DNA of 64,000 nucleotides from Wolinella sp052170135 (GTDB lineage Bacteria; Campylobacterota; Campylobacteria; Campylobacterales; Helicobacteraceae), in the NCBI GenBank assembly GCA_052170135.1, contig JBQNBC010000005.1, positions 40,769 through 104,768 on the forward strand. Direction: 5' to 3'. Position 1 is the first letter of the stretch; every line of letters begins with the position of its first letter. A program made the position numbers and the translations under genes. Positions 8,738 through 17,378 of this stretch are shown one piece after another. The notes below the pieces were generated by a model, which worked only from the letters and a program-made list of their open reading frames with translations, made no database searches and was not told the origin of the DNA.

Positions 8738-9208
8738 CTATTTCAAGAATCTATAACTCTTAAATAGTCTCTGATTTCCAAGCTTATCAAATACAATCAC
8801 ATCAAAATCCCATTTTAAATCATCATGCTCCATGCCAGGACCACCAAGTGGCATACCAAGCACAGCTATCCCAATCATGTCACTTGGTCTCTTATCTAAA
8901 AGCTCCTTGGCTACACCAAAAGGCACATGCACTTCGATAATGTAGCCACCGACAAAAACTGTATGACAGCTTGCTAACTCAAATGGCACTTTTACTATTA
9001 TTTTCACCTAGTATAGATTCTTTATGATAGTCTCTTTTAGCTCAAAACCACTATTTTCAATGTGCTTACCACAAAGTCCACAACAGCCGCACATCGGGCT
9101 TTTATACATATGAATGGGATTGGCAAACATGATGCATGATAGTGTAAAAATAACGATTCCTAAGCGGATTATAAAAGTTCCTTGTAAATTTTTGATGCGA
9201 TTATCCAC
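8738..9208 (-). pseudogene. DUF411 metal-binding protein gene interrupted by an in-frame amber codon
   Basis: Two consecutive same-frame ORFs together make one DUF411 protein. The first (9208-9008, GTG start, no clear ribosome site) has a hydrophobic export segment followed by YKSPMCGCCGLC, the family's cysteine motif. It stops at TAG 9010-9008 after KNLY. Translation could resume at the very next codon, GTG 9007, giving VKIIVKVPFELASCHT, GGYIIEVHVP and GMPLGGPGME, which are the rest of the DUF411 domain. Removing the TAG gives about 156 residues, the normal family length. DUF411 proteins are periplasmic and often occur with copper resistance. The simplest reading is a recent nonsense mutation; readthrough or a sequence error are alternatives. 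Confidence 0.75.
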
Positions 9209-9254
9209 ATGAGAATCTAAACACTAAAGAGCACAATCAGACCATTAATATCAG

Positions 9255-10259
9255 CTAAGACAGCTCCATCATACGTGATAGTGCTAAATTCGCCTTCTCT
9301 CTCACATCATCTGATAGAACTATCTCATTAATAGGCTCGCCCCGATCAAATGCCATCAAACAGGCAAGTACATCATCAAGGGTTGTCTCATTCATAGTTG
9401 GACACTCTGGTTTTGTACTGCTTAAGACAAATGTATTTTTCTCGCGCAGACGATTTACTAGATTGTATTCCGTCCCAACAGCGACCTTTTGCTCAAGCGG
9501 TAGATTCTTGACATAAGTGATGATTTGACTTGTTGAGCCGACAAAATCTGCTATTTCAGCGACGCTTGGGTCGCACTCAGGATGCACCGCGACAAGAATA
9601 TCTGGGAATCGCTCACGATAAAACGCTACATCAGACGTAGTAAAGAGTTGATGCACTGAGCAAAATCCATCGTAACATATGATATCAGCCCCCATCACCT
9701 CATCAGGCGAGCTATAGCCTAATACAGCGCACTTTTGCCTACTTTGACGAGCTAAATTCTGTCCTAGGCAACGATCGGGGAGGAAAAATATTTTTTTGCC
9801 AGATTCTTGCGCTTTTTGCATGATTTTGACAGCGTTTGCGGAAGTACACACAAGCCCACCCATCTCGCCTACTTTTGCCTTTACTTCAGCATTTGAGTTG
9901 ATATAAGTAAGCGGAAGTATCCCCTCTCGCGCGATACCATAACTCTCCATTTTAGCTATCGACTCATCAAAATAGCTACTATCAATCATGCGCGCCATAG
10001 AACAACATGAAAGCCGTGGCATGATCACGCGCTTATTGTTATCGAGAATCTTCACACTCTGCCCCATAAAGCCAACGCCACAAAACACGACTAGATTCTT
10101 ATCAGAGGCGACCGCACGACGCGCTAGCTCAAGACTATCACCAGTGATATCGGCTATATCAACTACCTCATCGCGCTGGTAAAAATGCGCCACAAGCACA
10201 GCGTTTAACTTTTCTTTAAGCCGTATAATCTCCGCCCTAATTTCATCCAAAGCCTCCAC
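9255..10259 (-). CDS. nadA: quinolinate synthase
   Basis: A 334-residue NadA that condenses iminoaspartate with dihydroxyacetone phosphate to quinolinate in de novo NAD synthesis. The three [4Fe-4S] ligands match the short NadA type: Cys in PRLSCCSMA (85/86), in GFCSVH, and in KPECPTMNET. AHFYQRDEV and GDSLELA are family signatures. The start is GTG at 10259, seven bases after a GGAGG site, overlapping the psd stop codon by one base (TAGTG). It forms an operon with psd and bpt. NadB and NadC are not in the window. Confidence 0.95.
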   Translation of the reverse strand: MEALDEIRAEIIRLKEKLNAVLVAHFYQRDEVVDIADITGDSLELARRAVASDKNLVVFCGVGFMGQSVKILDNNKRVIMPRLSCCSMARMIDSSYFDESIAKMESYGIAREGILPLTYINSNAEVKAKVGEMGGLVCTSANAVKIMQKAQESGKKIFFLPDRCLGQNLARQSRQKCAVLGYSSPDEVMGADIICYDGFCSVHQLFTTSDVAFYRERFPDILVAVHPECDPSVAEIADFVGSTSQIITYVKNLPLEQKVAVGTEYNLVNRLREKNTFVLSSTKPECPTMNETTLDDVLACLMAFDRGEPINEIVLSDDVREKANLALSRMMELS

Positions 10260-11053
10260 TATTTCGCCTCCTTGGTGCCTATTGTATCTGCATAGCGCAC
10301 CTTCTGTCCCTCTTTTAGACTTAGATTCCAGCCTTTATGGATTACGACTACAGTCGAGCCCATTTTAAAGTGCCCAATCTCCTGCCCTTTTTTAAGCAAA
10401 ATGGGATTCTCATAACGATATATCGCATCGCCATGCTTTGCATTTGTATCGATTCTTGGCTCAAAGTTTATTACCATTTTTCCGACATTAAGTGCGCCAA
10501 CCGCGACAAAGTAGAGAATATCACCGCTAAAGTCGACACACTTCAGCACAACACGCTCATTTCTGACAAAAAGTCTCTTATTGCGCTTTAGAGATGGGAG
10601 ATTCACCGGTAGTAGCTCGCCACTAAAATATCTAACCTCAATCACATGCAAATCACAAGGCGCATGATAGCGATGATAATCACGTGGTGAGAGATAGAGA
10701 TTTAAATATGAATAAGAATCCAAAATCGCATCCTCACCAAGCAACTCTCCTAGCTCATACTCCATGCCCTTAATCTGCAACACACGCCCATCTATAGCAT
10801 CTCCATGCGCCATAACTAAAGAATCGCAAGGTGAAATCATGCTAGTCTCTTCTTTGTTGAACTCTCGATCACGAATGAGACTACGAGTAAAAAGCGCATT
10901 AAGAGTCTCATAAGAATCTATCGTATCAAACTCACTTAAATCGATAGAAAATAAGCGCACATACATCGCATTTATCACACGCTGAATATCCCTCGGGAAT
11001 CTGTGGCTCGCCACCACCCCAAAAGCTCGTGAAACTCTATTGCTAAAATTCAT
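10259..11053 (-). CDS. psd: phosphatidylserine decarboxylase
   Basis: A 264-residue membrane-associated proenzyme that makes phosphatidylethanolamine. It self-cleaves at the MGST site near the C-terminus (LGST in E. coli), creating the pyruvoyl group on the serine. The PRDYHRYHAPCD segment and FVAVGALNVGKM are family signatures. The open frame extends to 11104, but AAGGAG six bases before the ATG at 11053 marks the start. It overlaps bpt by 11 bases and nadA by one, so translation is probably coupled. Confidence 0.94.
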   Translation of the reverse strand: MNFSNRVSRAFGVVASHRFPRDIQRVINAMYVRLFSIDLSEFDTIDSYETLNALFTRSLIRDREFNKEETSMISPCDSLVMAHGDAIDGRVLQIKGMEYELGELLGEDAILDSYSYLNLYLSPRDYHRYHAPCDLHVIEVRYFSGELLPVNLPSLKRNKRLFVRNERVVLKCVDFSGDILYFVAVGALNVGKMVINFEPRIDTNAKHGDAIYRYENPILLKKGQEIGHFKMGSTVVVIHKGWNLSLKEGQKVRYADTIGTKEAK

Positions 11054-11786
11054 CAATTTCTCCTTGTGGTAGCCAAATTGGCTCTTCGTACAAATCTGGC
11101 TCATTTGTCAAAATCTCATAAGGCGCAAATCGCTCCTTGTAACCCATGCTATGATGCCCTCTAATCCAATATCCAGGATAAAAGTAACCAATCCCCATGC
11201 TCTTTGCTAGCTCAAACTGCTTAAGTATAGAGTAGATTCCTAACGAATAGTCGCTAAACGTATGATCGTAAAAACAATATACTGCCGAAATAGAACTACC
11301 CAAAATATCAACAAGTGCAACACACACTAACTGCCCATCTATATAATAGGCGAACTCATACCCAAACTCCTCCGCCCCATCAACAAACATATCAAAATAG
11401 CTCTCAGCCGAAATCCGTGTATATTCCCACCCCTTTTTCTCACTCATGACACGATGATAGCGGTCGTATAGCTCCAAGTGCGCCTCGCTAACCATTGGTC
11501 GTTGCACCACTAGTGCCGTATTTCTATTTTTCGCCAGCACTCGTTTAAAGCTACGCGATAAAACATGAGAATCGACAGCCTTTCGCACAGAAATACACTC
11601 CCTGCAAGCCTTGCAAATAGGTACAAAAAAGTATCGCCCAAATCTACGCCACCCACGCTCTAAAAGAATCTGATACAGACCATTTGAGCAGTTCTGCACA
11701 TGAAAATAACGAAACAGCGAGTGCCTATCGCCAAGATAGCTACATGGCTTCTCGCGAGGTATGAATTCAATGATATTTTCCTGCAT
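11043..11786 (-). CDS. bpt: aspartate/glutamate leucyltransferase (Bpt)
   Basis: A 247-residue aminoacyl-tRNA-protein transferase of the Bpt/Ate family. It adds leucine to proteins with N-terminal Asp or Glu and so feeds them to ClpS-ClpAP. N-terminal features are PCSYLGDRHSLFRYF and the cysteine pair CKACREC. The C-terminal GNAT-like fold includes YDHTFSDYSLGIYSILKQ and YFYPGYWIRGHHSM. Assignment as Bpt rather than arginyl Ate rests on the short bacterial length. It is the first gene of a bpt-psd-nadA operon. Confidence 0.9.
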   Translation of the reverse strand: MQENIIEFIPREKPCSYLGDRHSLFRYFHVQNCSNGLYQILLERGWRRFGRYFFVPICKACRECISVRKAVDSHVLSRSFKRVLAKNRNTALVVQRPMVSEAHLELYDRYHRVMSEKKGWEYTRISAESYFDMFVDGAEEFGYEFAYYIDGQLVCVALVDILGSSISAVYCFYDHTFSDYSLGIYSILKQFELAKSMGIGYFYPGYWIRGHHSMGYKERFAPYEILTNEPDLYEEPIWLPQGEIDEF

Positions 11787-11807
11787 TTGGGCATTCTATC
11801 CTAAAAG

Positions 11808-13001
11808 CTAAGATTTTTTATAAACGAGAAATTCACGCTTAGAATCGACCACTTTTTTGAGATAACGACGAGTCTCATCGTATGGCAGATTCTTACGCAG
11901 GAGCGTATATATCTCGCTCGGGGCCTTTGCATTTATTTTAGAAAATGCCCGATTCTTATCTTTATCAAAGCTCCTAAGCACATTCCCGCTCCCTGTATTA
12001 TAAGCAGCGATAACACAATATTCACGACTTTGCGGATTTTTCACATCACCTAGATAGCGTGTATTTAAAATCTTAAGATAACTCGTGCCATAGCGAATAT
12101 TCGTCTCTGGGTCAAAAAGCATGGCACGCGTTGGTACCCCATCTTTTCCATGGATTTCATTGTATGCATCGCGTCCTGCACTGCTTGGTACTACCTGCAT
12201 AAGCCCATAAGCGGGGACCGAACTAACAGCATATGGATTAAAGCTGCTTTCGCTTTTAATGATAGCAAGCACCATAGCTTCACTTAGATTATTCGCACGC
12301 GCATATTTTCGCACGAGTACACCATATTTCGCGCTTTTAACATTCTCATAGTCGCGCACCATAGGGAATCGCACATACCGCACGACTGCACCATTTTTTG
12401 CCTTGCGGCTTTTTAGAGCATTTTTGACCAGATACTCTGCATATCTCTTAGCTCGCCACTGACCAATGACCACTTTTTGTTCATTGTCTTTTACTAGATC
12501 AGCCAAATATGGTCTACCACTAAGCTCTATATCACTCGCTGAATAAAGGTCGATTCCTTGCGGATTCTCAGGGGTTAGAAGTGTCGTTATTATCGCTTTT
12601 TTCAAAGATTGAAGTGGGGCATGAGAATCAAGTGTCTCTACAAGCACATAGCCACGCTCAAAATCAACTTCTGCACGACTTTTATAGCTATCGGTGTATT
12701 TGACATAGACTTTTTTACTCGCACTCTTCTTTTCGCCCTCACCCCATCGCTTGCCAACCTCACTCAAAAATGCAGAAAGTAGCTTATCAAAACTTAGATT
12801 CGCATTTTTCAAGTCGCTCGAAAGCTTTGCTGGGTCATTCTTGTATTGTGTAACTTTTTGCTTTGCTAGTTGCTTTGTTGCCTCTTTTTGATTCTTCGAT
12901 AATGTTGCTTTTACGATGTTTTGATAATCACTCATCGAACAACCACTAAAAAACAGTAAAACAGCCAACAAAATAAAAAATCTCGCATGCAAATTATGCA
13001 T
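11808..13001 (-). CDS. mltC: membrane-bound lytic murein transglycosylase C-like lipoprotein
   Basis: With the ATG at 13001 this is a 397-residue lipoprotein: MHNLHARFF, a hydrophobic run and the lipobox FFSGC. The frame is open to 13145, but the extra N-terminus would spoil the signal peptide. An MltC-specific N-terminal domain (KVYVKYTDSYKSRAEVDFE) precedes the SLT goose-lysozyme domain. In that domain IIKSESSFNPYAVS holds the catalytic Glu, followed by AYGLMQVVPSSAG and YCVIAAYNTGSGNVLR. It cleaves peptidoglycan glycan strands from the inner face of the outer membrane. No clear ribosome site is seen at the chosen start. Confidence 0.88.
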   Translation of the reverse strand: MHNLHARFFILLAVLLFFSGCSMSDYQNIVKATLSKNQKEATKQLAKQKVTQYKNDPAKLSSDLKNANLSFDKLLSAFLSEVGKRWGEGEKKSASKKVYVKYTDSYKSRAEVDFERGYVLVETLDSHAPLQSLKKAIITTLLTPENPQGIDLYSASDIELSGRPYLADLVKDNEQKVVIGQWRAKRYAEYLVKNALKSRKAKNGAVVRYVRFPMVRDYENVKSAKYGVLVRKYARANNLSEAMVLAIIKSESSFNPYAVSSVPAYGLMQVVPSSAGRDAYNEIHGKDGVPTRAMLFDPETNIRYGTSYLKILNTRYLGDVKNPQSREYCVIAAYNTGSGNVLRSFDKDKNRAFSKINAKAPSEIYTLLRKNLPYDETRRYLKKVVDSKREFLVYKKS

Positions 13002-13174
13002 GTCATGGGATTTATGGCTGGATTCTTCAGTGTATACAGATGTTTTGTGTGTAGTTTGTAAAGTATTAATTTTTAAAAATCGTGAGAATCCCAAAGTGCG
13101 CCACGCACAAAGGGAAAATCTCAAAAGGTATTCAAATAGTCTCATAATGGCTTCAAAGCCTAAAGCTGTGACAC

Positions 13175-13726
13175 TCAGTCTATCGCTAGCATCGCGCGTG
13201 CAATCTCATCACGCTTCTCTTTGCCAAACAACCATTCAACAATCGCAAAGCTAAATAAAAGTGCAGTGGCTGGACCACGAGAAGTTATAATATTGCCAGA
13301 TACTACAACACTCTCTTTTGTATATACCCCAGAATGTATCTGCTCCTCAATGCTAGGATAGCACGTATATTTACACTCCAAAATACCAGCTTTGCTAAGA
13401 GCAAGAGGTGCAGCGCAGATGGCTGCCACCAATCTTTGACGTGTATGCAAATCGCGTATCATCATCTGCACCAGATCGTGACTAGCAAGCGCCAAAGTGC
13501 CATTCCAGCCACCAGGAAGGACAATGCCATCAATATTCTGCGATTTTATTAACTCCATCTTCGTATCTGGTCGTATATAGATTCCACCTTGCGATTCTAC
13601 TAGCTCGGTAGAATTAAGCCCAGCTACAACCACACGCACACCAGCGCGACGTAATATGTCTATTACACTAATAGCCTCAATATCTTCAAAGCCATTCGCC
13701 AGTGGAACTACAACCACTTTTTGCAC
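13175..13726 (-). CDS. DJ-1/PfpI-family protein
   Basis: A 183-residue class I glutamine amidotransferase-like protein of the DJ-1/YajL group. The acidic residue of the triad is in GFEDIEA (around residue 15), the nucleophile elbow is AAICAAPLAL with Cys near 104, and TSRGPATAL follows. Members act as chaperones or in repair of glycation damage; substrates here are unknown. The GTG start at 13726 has AAGG eight bases upstream and overlaps the efp stop (TAGTG), so it is translationally coupled to efp. Confidence 0.88.
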   Translation of the reverse strand: MQKVVVVPLANGFEDIEAISVIDILRRAGVRVVVAGLNSTELVESQGGIYIRPDTKMELIKSQNIDGIVLPGGWNGTLALASHDLVQMMIRDLHTRQRLVAAICAAPLALSKAGILECKYTCYPSIEEQIHSGVYTKESVVVSGNIITSRGPATALLFSFAIVEWLFGKEKRDEIARAMLAID

Positions 13727-14289
13727 TACTTGACCTTTTCGATATATTCGCCAAGCTCAGTATTTACGCGAACCACATCACCCTCAAGCACATGGTAAGG
13801 AATCTGAATAACTGCACCAGTCTCCAGTGTCGCTGGCTTGCGGCTTCCGCTTGATGTATCGCCCTTGAAGTTTGGTGGAGTTTCTACTATTTTTAACTCT
13901 ACTACTTGTGGCACATCTACCGAGATAGCCTTGTGATTATGGAAAAGAATCGACACAGTCATACCATCAATCATCCACTTTGATACTTCGCCCACCTGCT
14001 CATCGCTAAGGGCTATTTGTTCATAGCTCTCGACATCCATAAATTGAAAATGATCGCCATCGTGATAGAGGTATTGCATGCTCTTTTCTTGCAAGTTTGG
14101 CTCTTCGCACTTATCACCCGCATGAAATGTCTTCTCAAGGACTCGTCCATCTAAAAACGACTTCATCTTCACACGCACAAATGCCGCACCTTTGCCTGGC
14201 TTGACATGCTGATACTCTGTAATCTTATATGGAACGCCCTCTAGCTCAACCTTCAGCCCCTTCTTCAAATCACTCATTGAATACGCCAT
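13726..14289 (-). CDS. efp: elongation factor P
   Basis: A 187-residue EF-P that relieves ribosome stalling at polyproline stretches. The tip loop reads HVKPGKGAA, with Lys33 as the residue that EpmA-type enzymes modify. Three beta-barrel domains fit the length. AAGGAG lies five bases before the ATG at 14289. Whether a modification enzyme exists cannot be judged from this window. It is followed immediately by the DJ-1-like gene. Confidence 0.97.
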   Translation of the reverse strand: MAYSMSDLKKGLKVELEGVPYKITEYQHVKPGKGAAFVRVKMKSFLDGRVLEKTFHAGDKCEEPNLQEKSMQYLYHDGDHFQFMDVESYEQIALSDEQVGEVSKWMIDGMTVSILFHNHKAISVDVPQVVELKIVETPPNFKGDTSSGSRKPATLETGAVIQIPYHVLEGDVVRVNTELGEYIEKVK

Positions 14290-14327
14290 TCATTCTCCTT
14301 AAGTTAAAGTTAGATTCTTAAAAAAAT

Positions 14328-15251
14328 TTATATTTTTCCAGCGCTACCGAGAATCTGCATCCTCTCGACCATCACTTGCTTCATAGCTTTCATTGCTGGA
14401 GAGAAAAACTTTCGCAAGTCAAACTGCGTATTATCCTCATTTGCAACCTTGCGCACCTCCGCCATAAATGCGATTCTTAAGTCTGTATCAGTATTTACTT
14501 TGTTAATTCCACCTTTTACCGCCTCTTGCAAAAACTCAAAAGGCACACCCTTGCTACCTTTTAAATCACCGCCAGTAGAGAGAAAAGAATCCTTAACATA
14601 ATCAGGGATAGCACTCGCACCGTGCAAAACAAGAGGGATATCCGTCCGTCGCTTAACCTCCTCTAATCGCACAAAATCAAGCTTTGGCTCGCCCTTAAAT
14701 TTAAACGCACCATGACTCGTACCAATGGCAGGCGCAAGGTAATCAACGCCACTCTCTTTAACAAATCGCTCCGCTTCATCTGGATTTATCAACACAGCAT
14801 CTTTCTCATCGACACTGATGTTATCTTCGATTCCCATTAGCCGTCCTAGCTCCGCCTCGACACCCACGCCACACGCATGCGCTACTTCGACTACGCGCTT
14901 TGTTTCGTGTAGATTCTCCTCAAAACTATGATGGCTTGCATCAATCATAACAGATGTAAAGCCCGCGCGAATCGCCTTTACGCATGATTCATACGTTGTG
15001 CCATGATCTAGGTGTAGTGCAACTGGAATGTGCGGATGGCGCGCGGCAAGCAAGCGCACAAGACCAACCGCCACATCAGCACCCATGTACTTTATCGCAC
15101 CCTCACTAGCCTGCACGATAATAGGCGAGCTAGCCTCACTTGCTGCCTCAAAAATCGCACTCAGCATTTCAAAGTTGACAAAGTTAAACGCACCCACACC
15201 ATAGCCCTCTTTATGGGCCTTCTGCATTATTTCGATTCCGCTTGTTAGCAT
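14328..15251 (-). CDS. fba: class II fructose-1,6-bisphosphate aldolase
   Basis: A 307-residue zinc-dependent aldolase of the short (type B) class, the same length as the H. pylori enzyme. Zinc ligands are visible in HLDHGTTYE (around 81-84), in APAIGTSHG (around 180) and in VLHGASAIP (around 210). GGINKVNTDTDLR is the phosphate-binding segment. It serves glycolysis or gluconeogenesis in the cytoplasm. The ribosome site is weak. The PPIase gene ends only six bases upstream. Confidence 0.96.
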   Translation of the reverse strand: MLTSGIEIMQKAHKEGYGVGAFNFVNFEMLSAIFEAASEASSPIIVQASEGAIKYMGADVAVGLVRLLAARHPHIPVALHLDHGTTYESCVKAIRAGFTSVMIDASHHSFEENLHETKRVVEVAHACGVGVEAELGRLMGIEDNISVDEKDAVLINPDEAERFVKESGVDYLAPAIGTSHGAFKFKGEPKLDFVRLEEVKRRTDIPLVLHGASAIPDYVKDSFLSTGGDLKGSKGVPFEFLQEAVKGGINKVNTDTDLRIAFMAEVRKVANEDNTQFDLRKFFSPAMKAMKQVMVERMQILGSAGKI

Positions 15252-15257
15252 GTCTTA

Positions 15258-16073
15258 CTACTTGATTGTAACTTGCGCTTTTTCGCGTAGCTTTTTGGCT
15301 ATAGTAGATACACTGTCGCGAAATTTTTGGATTTTTAGATTCTGTTCAATTGTCTGTTTGACATCTTCAAATGGAAGAACAGATTGAGCTTTCTTGTCAT
15401 CAGAGAAAATCACATGATAACCAAATTGTGTTTTGACAGGCGTTTTTGTATACGAGCCTTTGTTTAGTCCAAATGCTGCAGTGGCAAACTCAGGTACCAT
15501 CTGCTCCTTGCTAAAGTAGCCCAAATCACCACCATTTTGCGCACCTGGATCTTTAGATTTGCTCTTTGCTAGTTCACTAAATTTATCACTAGCCTTTGCA
15601 CCTGCCTTGCCAAGCTCTGCAATTATATCTTTAGCCTCTTTTTCACTATCCACTAGGATGTGGCGTGCCCTAACACTCTCTGGCTGGACGAATTTTTCCT
15701 TATTTTGGTCGTAGAATCCACGCACATCACCTTCTGACACCTTTGTATTATTCATCTGCTGGCGCATCCACACTTCAAGCGTCAAATCTTCTTTTGCATC
15801 CTCTAGTGCAGATTTAAACTCAGATGAGTTCTGAATTCCTTCGCTCTTTGCCTGCTTAATTAAAAGCTTGCGCTCTACCGCCTGCTCTACCACACGCTTT
15901 TGTATATCCTCTGGTAGCTGCTCATATGTTGCCCCAGGCATTGCTCGTAGTAAAATTGCGATATCCGCATCATTTACCTCTTCACCATCTACTGTGGCAA
16001 ACGTCTTCGCACTCAAAGAGATCCCGCTCACTAGCAACATCGCCGCTACACTACTAATCAGACTTTTTTTCAT
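15258..16073 (-). CDS. periplasmic peptidyl-prolyl isomerase (PEB4/CBF2-like, parvulin)
   Basis: A 271-residue exported chaperone. The signal peptide MKKSLISSVAAMLLVSGISL ends near SLSA. A SurA-N-like helical region follows, then a parvulin domain (around 130-230) with ARHILVDSEKEA, DPGAQNGGDLGYFSKEQMVPEF and QFGYHVI. This is the layout of C. jejuni PEB4 and H. pylori HP0175, which fold outer-membrane proteins. Upstream in-frame ATGs exist at 16085 and 16076; GGAG lies six bases before the ATG at 16073, which decides the start. It lies just upstream of fba. Confidence 0.92.
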   Translation of the reverse strand: MKKSLISSVAAMLLVSGISLSAKTFATVDGEEVNDADIAILLRAMPGATYEQLPEDIQKRVVEQAVERKLLIKQAKSEGIQNSSEFKSALEDAKEDLTLEVWMRQQMNNTKVSEGDVRGFYDQNKEKFVQPESVRARHILVDSEKEAKDIIAELGKAGAKASDKFSELAKSKSKDPGAQNGGDLGYFSKEQMVPEFATAAFGLNKGSYTKTPVKTQFGYHVIFSDDKKAQSVLPFEDVKQTIEQNLKIQKFRDSVSTIAKKLREKAQVTIK

Positions 16074-16156
16074 CATTTTCTCCATTTCATTGTATTTTAG
16101 AATTGATAACGTTATTGTAATACAATGCGACTTAAATACGATAAACAGGAGCTTTG

Positions 16157-16660
16157 ATGTTTCAGCCAGCTTTTAGTGATGAAGAGAGGGGTTTCATCTC
16201 TGCTTACGTCCAATCTTCAGATTCTTACTATCAGGAGGCATTTACTCGATTTCGCCTCTCTGGTGGCTTTACATGGCAGTGGTCATGGTGGGCATTTTTT
16301 GGCGGACCACTATACCTTCTCTATCGAAAGCTCTATTTAGAAGCGATACTCCTATTTATGGCTGGACTGATATTGCACTCAGTTTTGCCATTTTTTGGCT
16401 CGCTTGCGTATCTTGTGATTCGCGGTGGAGTTTTGCCATATTTTGTCTATCTTAGATTCTTAAAGACAATGCAATACGCAAGGAATCTAACCCCGGATAT
16501 CACAGATCAAGAACAGTACATTCGACTAAATGGTGGCACTAGCGGAACTGTGCTAGCTTTAGGATTGCTTGTATATGCGATTCTTTGGCTTGGGGTCATT
16601 CTAGCACTTGGAGTTAGCCTCGCATCATTTTTGCTGATTTTAGGAATAGCGCATGGTTGA
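16157..16660 (+). CDS. DUF2628 membrane protein
   Basis: A 167-residue protein with an N-terminal soluble part and three or four membrane helices after residue 40. The segment WQWSWWAFFGGPLYLLYRKLYLEA is the recognisable core of DUF2628, a family of unknown function. The ATG at 16157 is five bases after CAGGAG; the in-frame TTG just before it is too close. It overlaps the next membrane-protein gene by eight bases and shares its strand, so the two form a small operon. Confidence 0.8.
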   Translation: MFQPAFSDEERGFISAYVQSSDSYYQEAFTRFRLSGGFTWQWSWWAFFGGPLYLLYRKLYLEAILLFMAGLILHSVLPFFGSLAYLVIRGGVLPYFVYLRFLKTMQYARNLTPDITDQEQYIRLNGGTSGTVLALGLLVYAILWLGVILALGVSLASFLLILGIAHG

Positions 16661-17378
16661 AATCTACAAGAAAGCCCTAAAAGATGCACAAAGCCATCAA
16701 ATGCTCTCTCTACTTTTTCTGCCACTCATTGCTGGGATTTTAGTTGCCTACTTTAGCTTTGATTACATTGGGGGCTCACTCATAACATGGCTAGAATCAC
16801 TGGTAGAGAAGCAAAATTTCCATGAATGGATTGCATCGATTCTCCATGTAATAATAGATATATTAACGATTCTTGGTGCGACAATTTGGCTTGTACTTGT
16901 TGTTGTTATTTTGCAGCTATTTATGGGAGTTTTCTACGCGCCTTTTGTCGTCTCATACGTCCACAAACACTACTTTAACGAACTTGTGATACCAAACGAG
17001 GAATCGACTCTAGACTCGCTGTTGGAATTTGCAAAGCTTTTTGGCAAATTCCTCCTTTTGCTTTTTGTCTGCTTGCCACTACTTTTTATCCCTATAGTAG
17101 GTGCTATTGCATGGATACTGCTCTTTTTCTGGTTTTTTTCGCGTTCTATGATGCTTGATGTTGCTGGTGCAATTTTTACCAAAAACGAGAGAATTGAGCT
17201 AGAGGTTCTGGAATACTGGGAGCTTAAAAAATTTATGGCAGGAATATATTTGATGGGACTTATACCGTTTGCAAACCTCTTTATTCCCGTATTTCAGATT
17301 CTCTGCCTAAGTCACTTTTTGCTCGAAAAACGACAAAAGCTACTTGCCAAGGCAAAATCTACCAAACATCACATCTAA
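16653..17378 (+). CDS. EI24/CysZ-like integral membrane protein
   Basis: A 241-residue protein with helices around 17-36, 62-95, 132-165 and 195-220. A loop carrying YAPFVVSYVHKHYFNE and the motif MLDVAGAIF with surrounding charged residues fit the EI24 domain, shared with the sulphate permease CysZ. Substrate is unknown; no sulphate-assimilation genes are nearby. Its last 39 bases overlap convergently with the 3' end of mnmE. Confidence 0.75.
   Translation: MVEIYKKALKDAQSHQMLSLLFLPLIAGILVAYFSFDYIGGSLITWLESLVEKQNFHEWIASILHVIIDILTILGATIWLVLVVVILQLFMGVFYAPFVVSYVHKHYFNELVIPNEESTLDSLLEFAKLFGKFLLLLFVCLPLLFIPIVGAIAWILLFFWFFSRSMMLDVAGAIFTKNERIELEVLEYWELKKFMAGIYLMGLIPFANLFIPVFQILCLSHFLLEKRQKLLAKAKSTKHHI

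Noticed and set aside
13002..13145. Extended N-terminus for the MltC-like lipoprotein starting at 13145
   Set aside because: It would place 48 residues before the lipoprotein signal sequence; the lipobox fits only a start at 13001.
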